DNA from: an uncultured Saprospiraceae bacterium
GTDB taxonomy: Bacteria; Bacteroidota; Bacteroidia; Chitinophagales; Saprospiraceae
Direction: 5' to 3'
Length of the DNA: 48,957 nt
Assembly (NCBI GenBank): GCA_937921775.1
Contig: CAKZUK010000096.1
Span: 1 to 48,957 of the forward strand
The translations under genes and the position numbers were made by a program. Numbering within the stretch: position 1 is the stretch's first letter; every line of letters begins with the position of its first letter. The notes beneath the pieces are model-generated. The model made no database searches, was not told the origin of the DNA, and saw only the letters and a program-made list of their open reading frames with translations. Shown here piece after piece: positions 24,449-33,011 of this stretch.

Positions 24449-24776
24449 CGGAAGTCCGAACAGGCTGGCCGTTAATTGATTTTTGCTTCCGGAACATGGT
24501 TATAAATGTAAAACCGCAAAATTTAAAATGTAAAAGTTTGCCAGCGAACGCGAAAAACGTCATGTTTACTACGATTTTCGGGATACTTTTACATTTTGAA
24601 TGTATCATAGCGCCGAGTAGACAGGTTCACTCAGCACAACGTTTTGCAGTTTTACATTCAGCCTGACGGCCTATCTAGCTCCCAGATAGACCCGACAAGT
24701 TTAAAAACTATTGTCAATAGCGATGTTGCCAAATATCAAGACCACTGAATTAGCGGCCAGCCTGTTCCGTTTTCCG
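24449..24776. mobile_element. MITE-like dispersed repeat, copy B, with 31-bp terminal inverted repeats
   Basis: Left end 24449-24479 and right end 24746-24776 match as inverted repeats at 26 of 31 positions, including the perfect run AACAGGCTGGCCG. The interior is non-coding, and a 150-bp second element with its own inverted ends sits inside. It fills the whole gap between the methyltransferase and pyrophosphatase genes. No clear target-site duplication was found. Confidence 0.7.
24507..24656. mobile_element. Nested 150-bp element with 15-bp terminal inverted repeats
   Basis: Ends TGTAAAACCGCAAAA (24507-24521) and TTTTGCAGTTTTACA (24642-24656) are inverted repeats matching at 14 of 15 positions. 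A further perfect internal inverted pair is AAAATGTAAAAGT with ACTTTTACATTTT. The insert is absent from copy A at the equivalent position but its left half is present in copy C. Confidence 0.65.
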
Positions 24777-24791
24777 ACTTTCGTCTTTTCC

Positions 24792-25517
24792 TTACAAATT
24801 TTTCAAAATATCTTGCTGTCGCTGCGCAAACTGAAACGCCTCCAACATAGTAAGCGAAAGCGCTTCTTCTAAGTTACCGTAAGCCTGATCGTAATCTTGC
24901 TGACTTCTTCTGATCACCTCAAAAGCTTCTTCCTTACCATATACATCTGTTATCTCACATTTCGGCTTTTCACCTGGCAACTGCTTATAAGTCAAGAAGT
25001 AATGTTGCAAACGATTAAGGATAGTAATTGGTAAATCTTTTACATCGTTCCAGCGACCATACACTTCATCACTCTTAAGTACGGCAATAATTTTATCATC
25101 CGCTTCTCCATTATCGATCATTCGGAAGCCACCAATCGGAATAGCGTGCACGATGATATTACCATGGGTCACCTCACGTTCTGTCAACACACAAATATCT
25201 AAAGGATCATCATCTCCAACAATTCCTTCGCGGCCCGTTTTTTCCATGCAATATTCTGCTACCTTATCTCTACAAATCGTTTGTGGAACAAAGCCATATA
25301 AAGCAGGAACAATGTTCGAGAACTTCTGCGGGCGATCAATTTTCAAATACCCAGTCGTCTTATCTACTTCATACTTTACCGTATCTGATGGGATTACTTC
25401 AATGAACGAAGTCACCTGTTCTGGCGCCTTGTCACCAATATCAATACCATGCCATGGATGAGATTTATATCTCAAACCAATCATCTTCCAAATATTATTA
25501 AATGCTTCTTTATTCAT
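24792..25517 (-). CDS. ppa: Inorganic pyrophosphatase, family I
   Basis: 241 residues. The metal-binding signature is DDDPLDICVL, with VPALYGFVPQTICRD before it and KIIAVLKSDEVYGRWNDVKDLP after it. It hydrolyses pyrophosphate to two phosphates in the cytoplasm and needs Mg2+. It is longer than the usual ~175 residues, with an N-terminal extension (HPWHGIDIGDKAP) and a C-terminal helical extension, as in several Bacteroidota homologues. ATG at 25517. The repeat element B lies directly downstream. Confidence 0.92.
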   Translation of the reverse strand: MNKEAFNNIWKMIGLRYKSHPWHGIDIGDKAPEQVTSFIEVIPSDTVKYEVDKTTGYLKIDRPQKFSNIVPALYGFVPQTICRDKVAEYCMEKTGREGIVGDDDPLDICVLTEREVTHGNIIVHAIPIGGFRMIDNGEADDKIIAVLKSDEVYGRWNDVKDLPITILNRLQHYFLTYKQLPGEKPKCEITDVYGKEEAFEVIRRSQQDYDQAYGNLEEALSLTMLEAFQFAQRQQDILKNL

Positions 25518-25909
25518 ATCTTTTTATTTGAGATTATCCCACACCCTGTATCTGCGGGATACTTTTCCCATTAAGAATCATGGGTACGCGAAGGGAATAA
25601 TTTTTTTATTTAGTCTTTCGGCAAATAGCCTTCTATCCGCTTACGAAAGTACGTTTATTATCAGCTTAATGCATAATATGCACAAACCATCTTAGCTTAT
25701 AGCATAAAAGGTGCCATGCACAAGGATTAAGACCATAGAACGCTGCCTAAGTCACTCCCTTTCTTATTAAAGTGGAATTAGAAGAAATTGTTGCCAAAAA
25801 ATCAATAAAGAACTTAAAGGCCGCTCCATAAAGTGTGTCAGTAAGTAAACTTCCCTTCGGAGCTTGAGCACGCGCGAAAGCAATGAAGCTGTTTTAAACA
25901 TAAATAGTA
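25518..25909. other. Gene-free region between ppa and the PAP2 gene
   Basis: 392 nt. Contains minor inverted runs (TATCCC...GGGATA near 25536-25562 and CCCAT...ATGGG near 25568-25585). No gene or strong terminator is seen. Confidence 0.4.
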
Positions 25910-26863
25910 CTAGCTTTCCGCTTTCTTAGCATCCAAAGCTGCCAAGCGCTCCGTCCCCCAAAAAGACTCCTTCATAGACGGAAAGAACTTTTGTAAAAGC
26001 AACATCATCGCATAAGAAAACAATACAAGGAATCCTCCAAGTGCTGCATCCAAGAAGAAATGATTTCCTGTCATCACAATCACCAACAAAACAAACACAG
26101 GATAGATCCAAATCAATGCCTTAGTCAAAAAGCTTTTGGTTAGCATGGTTACAACAATACCGATCAACAATGAATTTCCAAAATGCATGGAAGGCATCGC
26201 TGCATATTTATTAAAAAGTTTGGAGTTCACTCCTTTATATAAATTGATCTCACTAATTTCTAAAAGGGTATCCACAAAGCCATTACCCAAGTTGATTCCC
26301 ATAGCTGCTAAATCATTGATAATACCAGGCCCCCACTGAGTCAGATCATTCAACATTCGAGGTGGTGCGCAAGGAAAACCGACAAAAAAGAAAAGCGTGA
26401 TCACATTGGCAATCAAAAAACCATTTCGAATAAACAAATAGTGATTTCTTCGTCGGTAAAAAAGCCAAACAAAAAAGATAATGGTCGTAGGAATATGTAG
26501 CTTGATGTAAATCCAGTTGATTACCTTAAACAGCGTCGTTTTATCTAAAAAGAATTGTTGAATCTGTAACTCATAGAGTATTCCCAGATTATGCTCCCAA
26601 ACAACCACACGCTTCGCATTCTCAAACGCAGTGGCATCATCTCCTATAGCCAATCCACGAGATAACTTATAAAAAAGCAAAAAGGCAATGAATAACAATA
26701 ACTCCCGAAATCCAGAATATCGCTCCAAAGACGGTTTAAAATGCTCCCAAGTTGTAGCTCCTCCTACACTGCTTTCTCTCGAGGCCTGCCAACTATAAAC
26801 ACCAATAATCACTAAAAGGGTAATAAGACTCGTAAAATTCATTTGTAACGCTTCTTTTTTCAT
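25910..26863 (-). CDS. PAP2-superfamily integral membrane enzyme
   Basis: 317 residues with about six membrane spans. The PAP2 catalytic motifs are present in the inositolphosphorylceramide-synthase-like arrangement: FPCAPPRM, then AAMPSMHFGNSLL with the nucleophilic or general-base His, and TGNHFFLDAALGG with His and Asp. Known relatives are lipid phosphatases or phosphotransferases; since Bacteroidota make sphingolipids, phosphoceramide chemistry is possible but not shown. The C-terminal 25 residues are a charged tail. ATG at 26863; divergent from pyruvate carboxylase. Confidence 0.85.
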   Translation of the reverse strand: MKKEALQMNFTSLITLLVIIGVYSWQASRESSVGGATTWEHFKPSLERYSGFRELLLFIAFLLFYKLSRGLAIGDDATAFENAKRVVVWEHNLGILYELQIQQFFLDKTTLFKVINWIYIKLHIPTTIIFFVWLFYRRRNHYLFIRNGFLIANVITLFFFVGFPCAPPRMLNDLTQWGPGIINDLAAMGINLGNGFVDTLLEISEINLYKGVNSKLFNKYAAMPSMHFGNSLLIGIVVTMLTKSFLTKALIWIYPVFVLLVIVMTGNHFFLDAALGGFLVLFSYAMMLLLQKFFPSMKESFWGTERLAALDAKKAES

Positions 26864-27212
26864 ACATTTGGCTAAGAGGCCAAAATAGTATGATTTGTTT
26901 TAAAGTATGAGGTATTCTAAACCTTAGAATCCTGCAAATGTAAGAAAATGCCACTGTAGTCAGTAGCCTTTAGAAAATTATTCAGCCTCTCTAGCTAATC
27001 CGCTAGACAACCTACCCGTTTTAACCTAAGAAAATAGCCAAACAGCTATCTATACTATTTAGATAGTTGCTCAATTCTTTCATTAAGTGATCTGATTCTT
27101 TCATTTAATTTATTTAGTTTATCAATTCAAAATTAAAGGCTAAACTGTACTAACAAAATCTGTTTCTGACCGTAAAAAAAATATTACTCATTTTTTAGCA
27201 TTACTCCGTATT
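26864..27212. other. Divergent intergenic region upstream of pyc
   Basis: 349 nt. It holds a hairpin TTTGGC-taagag-GCCAAA right outside the PAP2 start, a perfect 7-bp inverted pair CTATCTA/TAGATAG (27046-27066), and two near-copies of ATTCTTTCATTAA about 25 nt apart (27073-27110). It presumably contains both promoters. Confidence 0.45.
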
Positions 27213-30200
27213 ATGTCTCAACAAGTAAAGAAATTCAAGAAAATCCTCGTCGCCAATAGAGGGGAAATAGCCATCCGTATTCTCCGAGCTGCATCAGAAC
27301 TCGGCATCCGTACGGTCGCCATGTTCACCTACGAAGACAGATACTCTCTCCACAGATATAAAGCAGATGAAGCCTATCAAATTGGCAATGATGATGAACC
27401 TCTAAAGCCTTATCTCGATATCGAAGGCATTATCAAACTCGCCAAACAGCAACAAATTGACGCCATACATCCTGGCTATGGCTTCCTTTCGGAAAACGTA
27501 ACATTTGCCAGACGTTGCCGAGACGAAGGTATTACCTTTGTTGGCCCAAAGCCTGAGGTAATGGACAAACTTGGAGACAAAGTCGCTGCCAAAAAAATTG
27601 CACGTGAAGTAAAGGTTCCTCTAATTGAAGACAGTCAAAAAGATTTAAGCTCAGAAGCAATCGTTATGGAAGAGGCCAATCGCATTGGTTTCCCCATCAT
27701 GGTAAAAGCAGCAGCTGGTGGTGGCGGTCGCGGTATGCGAGTAGTCCACAGTCCAAGCGAATTAAAAAAAGCATACAAGGAAGCGAAGGGTGAAGCAAAA
27801 ACTGCCTTTGGTGACGATACCATTTTTCTAGAACGATATGTGGTTGACCCAAAACATATTGAAGTACAAATACTGGGCGACGAGCACGGTACCATCTACC
27901 ACCTTTTCGAAAGAGACTGTTCGGTACAAAGACGTTTTCAAAAAGTAGTAGAAGTTGCACCAGCAGTCAATATCAAACAAACAACCAAAGATGCACTCTA
28001 CGAATATGCCTTGCGCATTGCGCGACATGTAGAATACAGCAACGCGGGTACCGTGGAGTTTCTCGTTGACAAAGACGAAAATATTTTCTTTATAGAAGTC
28101 AATCCGAGGATACAAGTTGAACATACCATCACTGAAGAAATAACGGGTATCGATATTGTACGCTCACAAATTTTGATTGCCATGGGATACCCTCTCTCCC
28201 ATCCTACTATTTTCATAAAAAATCAAAATGACATTACTTGTTCTGGCTTTGCCATTCAATGTAGAATTACTACGGAGAATCCTGCAGATAATTTCAAACC
28301 AGATTATGGCACCATCATCGCCTACCGTAGTGCAGGTGGTTTTGGAATTCGTTTAGACGCGGGCTCTGCTTATCCCGGCGCAAAAGTTTCACCATTCTTT
28401 GACAGTATGCTAGTGAAGGTCACGGCTTCTGGCCGAACGCTCAAGGGAACTTCCGAACGACTGCAACGTGCCTTATCCGAATTTCGAATTCGTGGCGTAA
28501 ATACAAACATGGGATTTTTACAAAATTTATTAAAAAATCCAACTTTCCAAAGTGGAAATATTACTACCAGTTTTATTCCCAATCATCCAGAGATATTAAA
28601 CCCACGTCGATACCAAGATCGAGGAACTAAAATGCTTCGCTATCTCGCCGACGTAATTGTAAACGGCAACAGCGATGTTAAATTCACAGATCCTAATAAA
28701 AAATTTCGTACTCCGATAGTTCCTACATTTGATAGCACCAAAGCTTATCCAAAAGGAACCAAAGATCGACTAACCGAAATGGGACCTGATAAATTTTCAG
28801 CTTGGTTAAAAAATAAAAAGGAAATACAATTTACCGACACTACTTTCAGAGATGCACATCAGTCACTACTGGCCACTCGCGTACGTACACACGACATGCT
28901 AAAGGTTGCTGAGGGTTTTGCTCGTCATCATGCCAACGATGTTTTTAGTATGGAAGTTTGGGGAGGTGCCACCTTCGATGTTTGTCTGCGTTTTCTAAAA
29001 GAATGTCCTTGGAAACGATTAGAACTTTTGCGAAAAGCGGTTCCCAACATTCTTTTCCAAATGCTACTTAGAGGCTCCAATGCCGTAGGATATACAGCTT
29101 ATCCTGACAACCTCGTAGAAAAATTCGTTGAGCAGGCATGGAACGACGGACAAGGTGTTGATATATTCCGAATCTTTGATTCACTCAACTGGACCGAAGC
29201 TATGACTACCAGTATCAATGCCGTACGCGAACGAACTGGCGGTATTGCAGAAGCTTGTATGAGTTACACTGGCGACATCACCGATCCAAGTCGAAAGAAA
29301 TTTAATCTAGCCTATTATCTTGACCTTGCTAAAAGACTGGAAGATGCAGGTGCTCATATTCTATGCATAAAAGACATGGCTGGCTTGCTAAAGCCTACTG
29401 CTGCAGAATTACTCATCACTGAACTAAAAAAATCAGTGGACCTTCCGATTCACTTGCATACACACGACACCTCTTCCATACAATCCGCTACTTACCTCAA
29501 AGCAATTGAGTCGGGTGTAGATGTCGTAGATGTTGCTCTAAGTTCTATGTCTGGCTTGACTTCTCAACCGAACTTCAACTCTGTAGCTGCTATGTTAAGT
29601 AGCCACGAACGAGAAAACAAAGTTGATCAATCTTCATTAAATCGATATGCCAATTACTGGGAAGCTGCTCGTCAATATTACTATCCATTTGAAACCGAAC
29701 TCATGGCTGGAACTGCTGAAGTTTACGAGCATGAAATTCCAGGTGGACAATATTCCAACCTTCGCCCACAAGCACGTGGACTAGGACTCGAAGATCAATT
29801 CGAAACCATCAAAACAAACTATCGCGCCGTCAACGACATACTCGGAGACATCGTAAAAGTAACCCCATCTTCAAAAGTGGTTGGCGACATGGCCATGTTC
29901 ATGACTTCCAACAATCTGACAAAAGAAGACATACTCGAAAAAGGAAGTACACTTGCTTTTCCAGATAGTATGAAGGCACTGATGCGTGGTGACCTTGGGC
30001 AAATAACGGGTGGTTTTCCAAAGGAGTTTCAGGCAATGGTTTTGAAAGGTGAACAAGCGTATACCAATCGCCCAAATGCACATCTTGAACCTATTGACTT
30101 TGACAAAGCATATATTGATTTCAAAAAGGAATTTGGCGACTATGTTCATTTTAATGATTTGGTTTCCTACCTTTTGTATCCAAAAGTTTTCACAAACTTT

Positions 30201-30671
30201 CAAGAACACTTTGAGACTTACGGTGCCGTTCGTGATATTCCAACTCCTGCATTCTTTTTTGGCTTGAAGGCGAATGAAGAAATTTTTATTGAAATTGCTA
30301 AAGGCAAAAAAATCCTCGTTCGTTTCATCAATAAAACAATTCCGGATGAACATGGCATGTCCACGGTTTACTTCATGCTGAATGGACAAACCCGTTCTAT
30401 TGTCGTTAAAGATCACTCCGTTAAAACAGAAACGATTGTCCACATAAAAGCAAGTGCCGCAAATGAAGTAGGTGCCCCCTTACAAGGTAGTCTTTCCAAA
30501 GTATTGGTAAAAGAAGGTGACAAAGTAGCCGTAAATACACCGCTATTTATCATTGAAGCAATGAAAATGGAGAGTACCATTACTTCCCCAATTGCTGGTG
30601 TCGTCAAGAAAGTTTACCTTTCGGAAAAAACAATGGTGGCTCAGGATGATTTAGTGGTGGAGATTGAATAG
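27213..30671 (+). CDS. pyc: Pyruvate carboxylase
   Basis: 1152 residues, the full single-chain enzyme. The biotin carboxylase part (about 5-460) carries the ATP loop AAAGGGGRGMR and IEVNPRIQVEHTITEE. The carboxyltransferase TIM barrel (about 535-810) carries TDTTFRDAHQSLLATR and IKDMAGLL with metal-binding HLHTHDT. Then come the PYC/OADA domain and a C-terminal biotinyl domain with IEAMKMES, biotin on Lys1118. It makes oxaloacetate from pyruvate and bicarbonate at ATP cost, refilling the TCA cycle and starting gluconeogenesis. ATG at 27213. A compact GGAAGTGGG-type repeat hairpin follows the stop immediately. Confidence 0.97.
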   Translation: MSQQVKKFKKILVANRGEIAIRILRAASELGIRTVAMFTYEDRYSLHRYKADEAYQIGNDDEPLKPYLDIEGIIKLAKQQQIDAIHPGYGFLSENVTFARRCRDEGITFVGPKPEVMDKLGDKVAAKKIAREVKVPLIEDSQKDLSSEAIVMEEANRIGFPIMVKAAAGGGGRGMRVVHSPSELKKAYKEAKGEAKTAFGDDTIFLERYVVDPKHIEVQILGDEHGTIYHLFERDCSVQRRFQKVVEVAPAVNIKQTTKDALYEYALRIARHVEYSNAGTVEFLVDKDENIFFIEVNPRIQVEHTITEEITGIDIVRSQILIAMGYPLSHPTIFIKNQNDITCSGFAIQCRITTENPADNFKPDYGTIIAYRSAGGFGIRLDAGSAYPGAKVSPFFDSMLVKVTASGRTLKGTSERLQRALSEFRIRGVNTNMGFLQNLLKNPTFQSGNITTSFIPNHPEILNPRRYQDRGTKMLRYLADVIVNGNSDVKFTDPNKKFRTPIVPTFDSTKAYPKGTKDRLTEMGPDKFSAWLKNKKEIQFTDTTFRDAHQSLLATRVRTHDMLKVAEGFARHHANDVFSMEVWGGATFDVCLRFLKECPWKRLELLRKAVPNILFQMLLRGSNAVGYTAYPDNLVEKFVEQAWNDGQGVDIFRIFDSLNWTEAMTTSINAVRERTGGIAEACMSYTGDITDPSRKKFNLAYYLDLAKRLEDAGAHILCIKDMAGLLKPTAAELLITELKKSVDLPIHLHTHDTSSIQSATYLKAIESGVDVVDVALSSMSGLTSQPNFNSVAAMLSSHERENKVDQSSLNRYANYWEAARQYYYPFETELMAGTAEVYEHEIPGGQYSNLRPQARGLGLEDQFETIKTNYRAVNDILGDIVKVTPSSKVVGDMAMFMTSNNLTKEDILEKGSTLAFPDSMKALMRGDLGQITGGFPKEFQAMVLKGEQAYTNRPNAHLEPIDFDKAYIDFKKEFGDYVHFNDLVSYLLYPKVFTNFQEHFETYGAVRDIPTPAFFFGLKANEEIFIEIAKGKKILVRFINKTIPDEHGMSTVYFMLNGQTRSIVVKDHSVKTETIVHIKASAANEVGAPLQGSLSKVLVKEGDKVAVNTPLFIIEAMKMESTITSPIAGVVKKVYLSEKTMVAQDDLVVEIE

Positions 30672-30691
30672 AGAGAAGAGCTGGAAAGTTG

Positions 30692-30757
30692 GAAGCACGA
30701 AGTGGGAAGTTACCTTTAGACGCGGAGCTCCGCAGTCGAGGGAACTTCCCGCTTCCA
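30692..30757. repeat. Post-gene hairpin of the GGGAAGT repeat family
   Basis: GGAAGC-cgaagt-GGGAAGTT (30692-30712) pairs with AACTTCCCGCTTCC (30744-30757); the apex includes the palindrome GCGGAGCTCCGC. The GAAGTGGGAAGT and TTTAGACGCGGAG segments recur after the FKBP gene (41460-41530), so this looks like a dispersed repeat that may act as a terminator. Confidence 0.55.
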
Positions 30758-30822
30758 AGCTTTATTAAGCTCCAAGTAATGAAACGCCCCCATGAAATTG
30801 CAATTGAATTTGAAATTCCACA

Positions 30823-31395
30823 ATGATTTTCACTACAATAACAAATAAATTAGGAGGTTACTGGGGCTTGCGCCAAAAAGGCAAGTACTCCAAAAACGCT
30901 TTCACTCGAAAGTTCGCAGGATTCCTCTTGCGCCGTTTCCAACACGAAACAGGTTCCTACCTTCCTTTTAATAATCAAATCGCAGGCCCAATAAATTTCC
31001 TACATGGTCCATACGGTGTCTACATTAGTGGCGACGCTGTAATTGGAAAAAACTGTAGCATCTACCATCAGGTTACCATTGGCTCCAATATGCTCGTGGA
31101 TTCCAAAGGTCTAGGCAGTCCAACTATTGGTGACAATTGCTTGATTGGAGCTGGCGCAAAAATAATTGGCAAAGTAACGATAGGCAACAACTGTCGAATT
31201 GGAGCCAACTGTGTAGTGAGCACCGACGTGCCAGACAATGCGATTGTCGTGTTAGGCAAATCTGTCATCATTCAAAAAGAAAACTTAGAGAATAAAATCT
31301 ACCGTCAAGGCATTGGTGGCTGGGGATATATGGAGGATGGTGTTTTTCAATTGGAGAAAAATCCTGAAATCTTGAAGAAATTGGATGAGCGGTAG
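30823..31395 (+). CDS. Hexapeptide-repeat acyltransferase, serine acetyltransferase-like
   Basis: 190 residues with a left-handed beta-helix. Imperfect hexapeptide turns run from GDAVIGKNCSIYHQVTIGSN through TIGDNCLIGAGAKIIGKVTIG to NNCRIGANCVVSTDVPDNAIV. His in IYHQV is in the catalytic position of CysE-like enzymes, but the N-terminal helical domain of true serine acetyltransferases is short here. Acetylation of a sugar or serine is therefore possible; the latter is not certain. ATG at 30823. It follows pyc by 150 nt with a repeat hairpin between, so it is likely a separate unit. Confidence 0.8.
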   Translation: MIFTTITNKLGGYWGLRQKGKYSKNAFTRKFAGFLLRRFQHETGSYLPFNNQIAGPINFLHGPYGVYISGDAVIGKNCSIYHQVTIGSNMLVDSKGLGSPTIGDNCLIGAGAKIIGKVTIGNNCRIGANCVVSTDVPDNAIVVLGKSVIIQKENLENKIYRQGIGGWGYMEDGVFQLEKNPEILKKLDER

Positions 31396-31468
31396 ATGAC
31401 CAAACCTTCTGCCCCTTATTGCCGTACTTACAAATGAGTATCATTCAGAACGCTCTAAAAACTAAAGC

Positions 31469-32860
31469 ATGAAAAATCTATTTACACTAACCATTCTACT
31501 AGTTGTTATATGGCAAGCCAATGCTACTCACAACCGCTCAGGCGAAATCATAGCCAAGCAAATTGACGAACTTACCGTCCAAGCTTCCATTATCACTTAT
31601 ACCAAAGCCAGCTCAATCCCTGCGGATCGCGACACCTTGATTATTCGATGGGGCGATGGTTCTAGTAGCATAGTTGCTCGAGCTAATGGTAATGGTGAAT
31701 ATTTGGAATACGATACCAAAATGAATATTTACATTGGCACACACACTTATCAATCATCTGGCAATTATACCATTCACATGATTGACCCCAATAGAAATGC
31801 AGGAATCATAAACGTCAATCCTCCAAATTCGGATAATGTACCTTTTTATCTGGAAACCCCTTTCACTGTCATGACTGGTAATTCCATTTCCAACAACCAC
31901 TCCCCTATTTTACTACAGCCTGCTGTTGACATAGCATTTGTAGGGGTCCCTTTTATTCATGTTCCTAGTGCTTATGATATTGACGGTGACTCACTAACTT
32001 ATGAACTTCAAACACCAATGAGCGACATAGGCGAAATGGTTCCCTACTTCATTCCACTTACTGAGGTTATACCAGGACCTAATAACAGTATAAGCATAAA
32101 CTCGAACACCGGAGAAATCATTTGGGATGCACCACAAATAGAAGGTGAATACAATATTGCCATACGAGTTCGATCTTATAGAAATGGAGTAGAAATAGAA
32201 AGTGTACTCAGAGATATGCAAATTATGGTTTTTCCGGACGAGGAATTAATGCCCGATATCGTACAACTAAATGGACCTGGCAACAGCAATATTGTGACAG
32301 TAGCTGTGGGCGATACTGTTTCTATTGATTTCGAAATAAACGAACCAGATATTGATCAACAAGCATTGTGGGTGAGTTCTAATTCCGGGCTCTATGATTA
32401 TTTTAATTCACCTGCCACCTTCACCACTTCCATCAATGGCATGTCTGCAACAGCGAATTTCCAATGGATTGTAAAAGACGAACATGTTCGACAACAACCC
32501 TATCTAATTGTCATCAGAGCAAAAGGTGTCAACGCCGAATTTGGTCTGGCCAATTATTTGGTGGTCCAATATCGCACGGACTTTACAGCTAGCCTGATAA
32601 GTGATCCTGATTTCATTCCCATTAACTTCCTGCTTTCGCCAAATCCAGTAGTGAATGACTTCTTTCAATTTTCGTTAAATATAGATGAGATAAAAGGCTT
32701 GCAATACAGGGTCTCCAATGCACTTGGCATTTCACTTTCAACTGCTGTCATTCAACATAAAACTACAAAGATCACAACCAAAAATTTTCCTTCCGGCTGG
32801 TACACCTTGACGGTAATAGGAGAGCATGCTTTTGGTAGTCGACTCTTTTTTGTGCAGTAA
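31469..32860 (+). CDS. Secreted protein with Ig/PKD-like domains and T9SS sorting tail
   Basis: 463 residues. Signal peptide of about 19 residues, mature start THNRSGEI, a start seen in many Bacteroidota surface and gliding-associated proteins. The middle contains PKD/cadherin-like beta domains (RWGDGSS; AYDIDGDSLTYELQ; SNTGEIIWDAP, an Ig-like putative-Ig signature). The last 75 residues (LLSPNPVVNDFFQFSL ... SGWYTLTVIG ... SRLFFVQ) are a T9SS type A sorting domain, though without the usual closing Lys/Arg-rich residue pattern. It is probably exported to the cell surface; the ligand is unknown. Confidence 0.8.
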   Translation: MKNLFTLTILLVVIWQANATHNRSGEIIAKQIDELTVQASIITYTKASSIPADRDTLIIRWGDGSSSIVARANGNGEYLEYDTKMNIYIGTHTYQSSGNYTIHMIDPNRNAGIINVNPPNSDNVPFYLETPFTVMTGNSISNNHSPILLQPAVDIAFVGVPFIHVPSAYDIDGDSLTYELQTPMSDIGEMVPYFIPLTEVIPGPNNSISINSNTGEIIWDAPQIEGEYNIAIRVRSYRNGVEIESVLRDMQIMVFPDEELMPDIVQLNGPGNSNIVTVAVGDTVSIDFEINEPDIDQQALWVSSNSGLYDYFNSPATFTTSINGMSATANFQWIVKDEHVRQQPYLIVIRAKGVNAEFGLANYLVVQYRTDFTASLISDPDFIPINFLLSPNPVVNDFFQFSLNIDEIKGLQYRVSNALGISLSTAVIQHKTTKITTKNFPSGWYTLTVIGEHAFGSRLFFVQ

Positions 32861-32892
32861 GTAGGATGGAATTTACCTATACTATTGAGCGC

Positions 32893-32929
32893 AAAAAAAA
32901 GAGCCTCCCCAGTAAAACTGGAGGAGGCT
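32893..32929 (-). terminator. Intrinsic terminator between convergent secreted-protein genes
   Basis: AGCCTCC-CCAGT, loop aaa, ACTGG-AGGAGGCT with one bulge; eight A residues on the plus-strand left side give a T-run on the minus strand. It terminates the giant gene ending at 33012 and possibly the plus-strand gene ending at 32860. Confidence 0.75.
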
Positions 32930-33011
32930 TCCCAAGGAACTGATTTCAAAAATTAGTCCCAGAACAGCGTCTTTGTATTAGCGGCATAAAACATCCACCA
33001 ATACTATTATC

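Noticed and set aside
27046..27118. Minus-strand open stretch reading as a perfect heptad coiled coil (KLNKLNERIRSLNERIEQLSK) before a stop
   Set aside because: No start codon is available and a stop lies just upstream; it arises from a short tandem duplication of ATTCTTTCATTAA.
31469..32860. Considered as a GldB/T9SS structural component because of the THNRSGEI start
   Set aside because: That start is common in many secreted Bacteroidota proteins; the domains indicate cargo with a sorting tail, not machinery.
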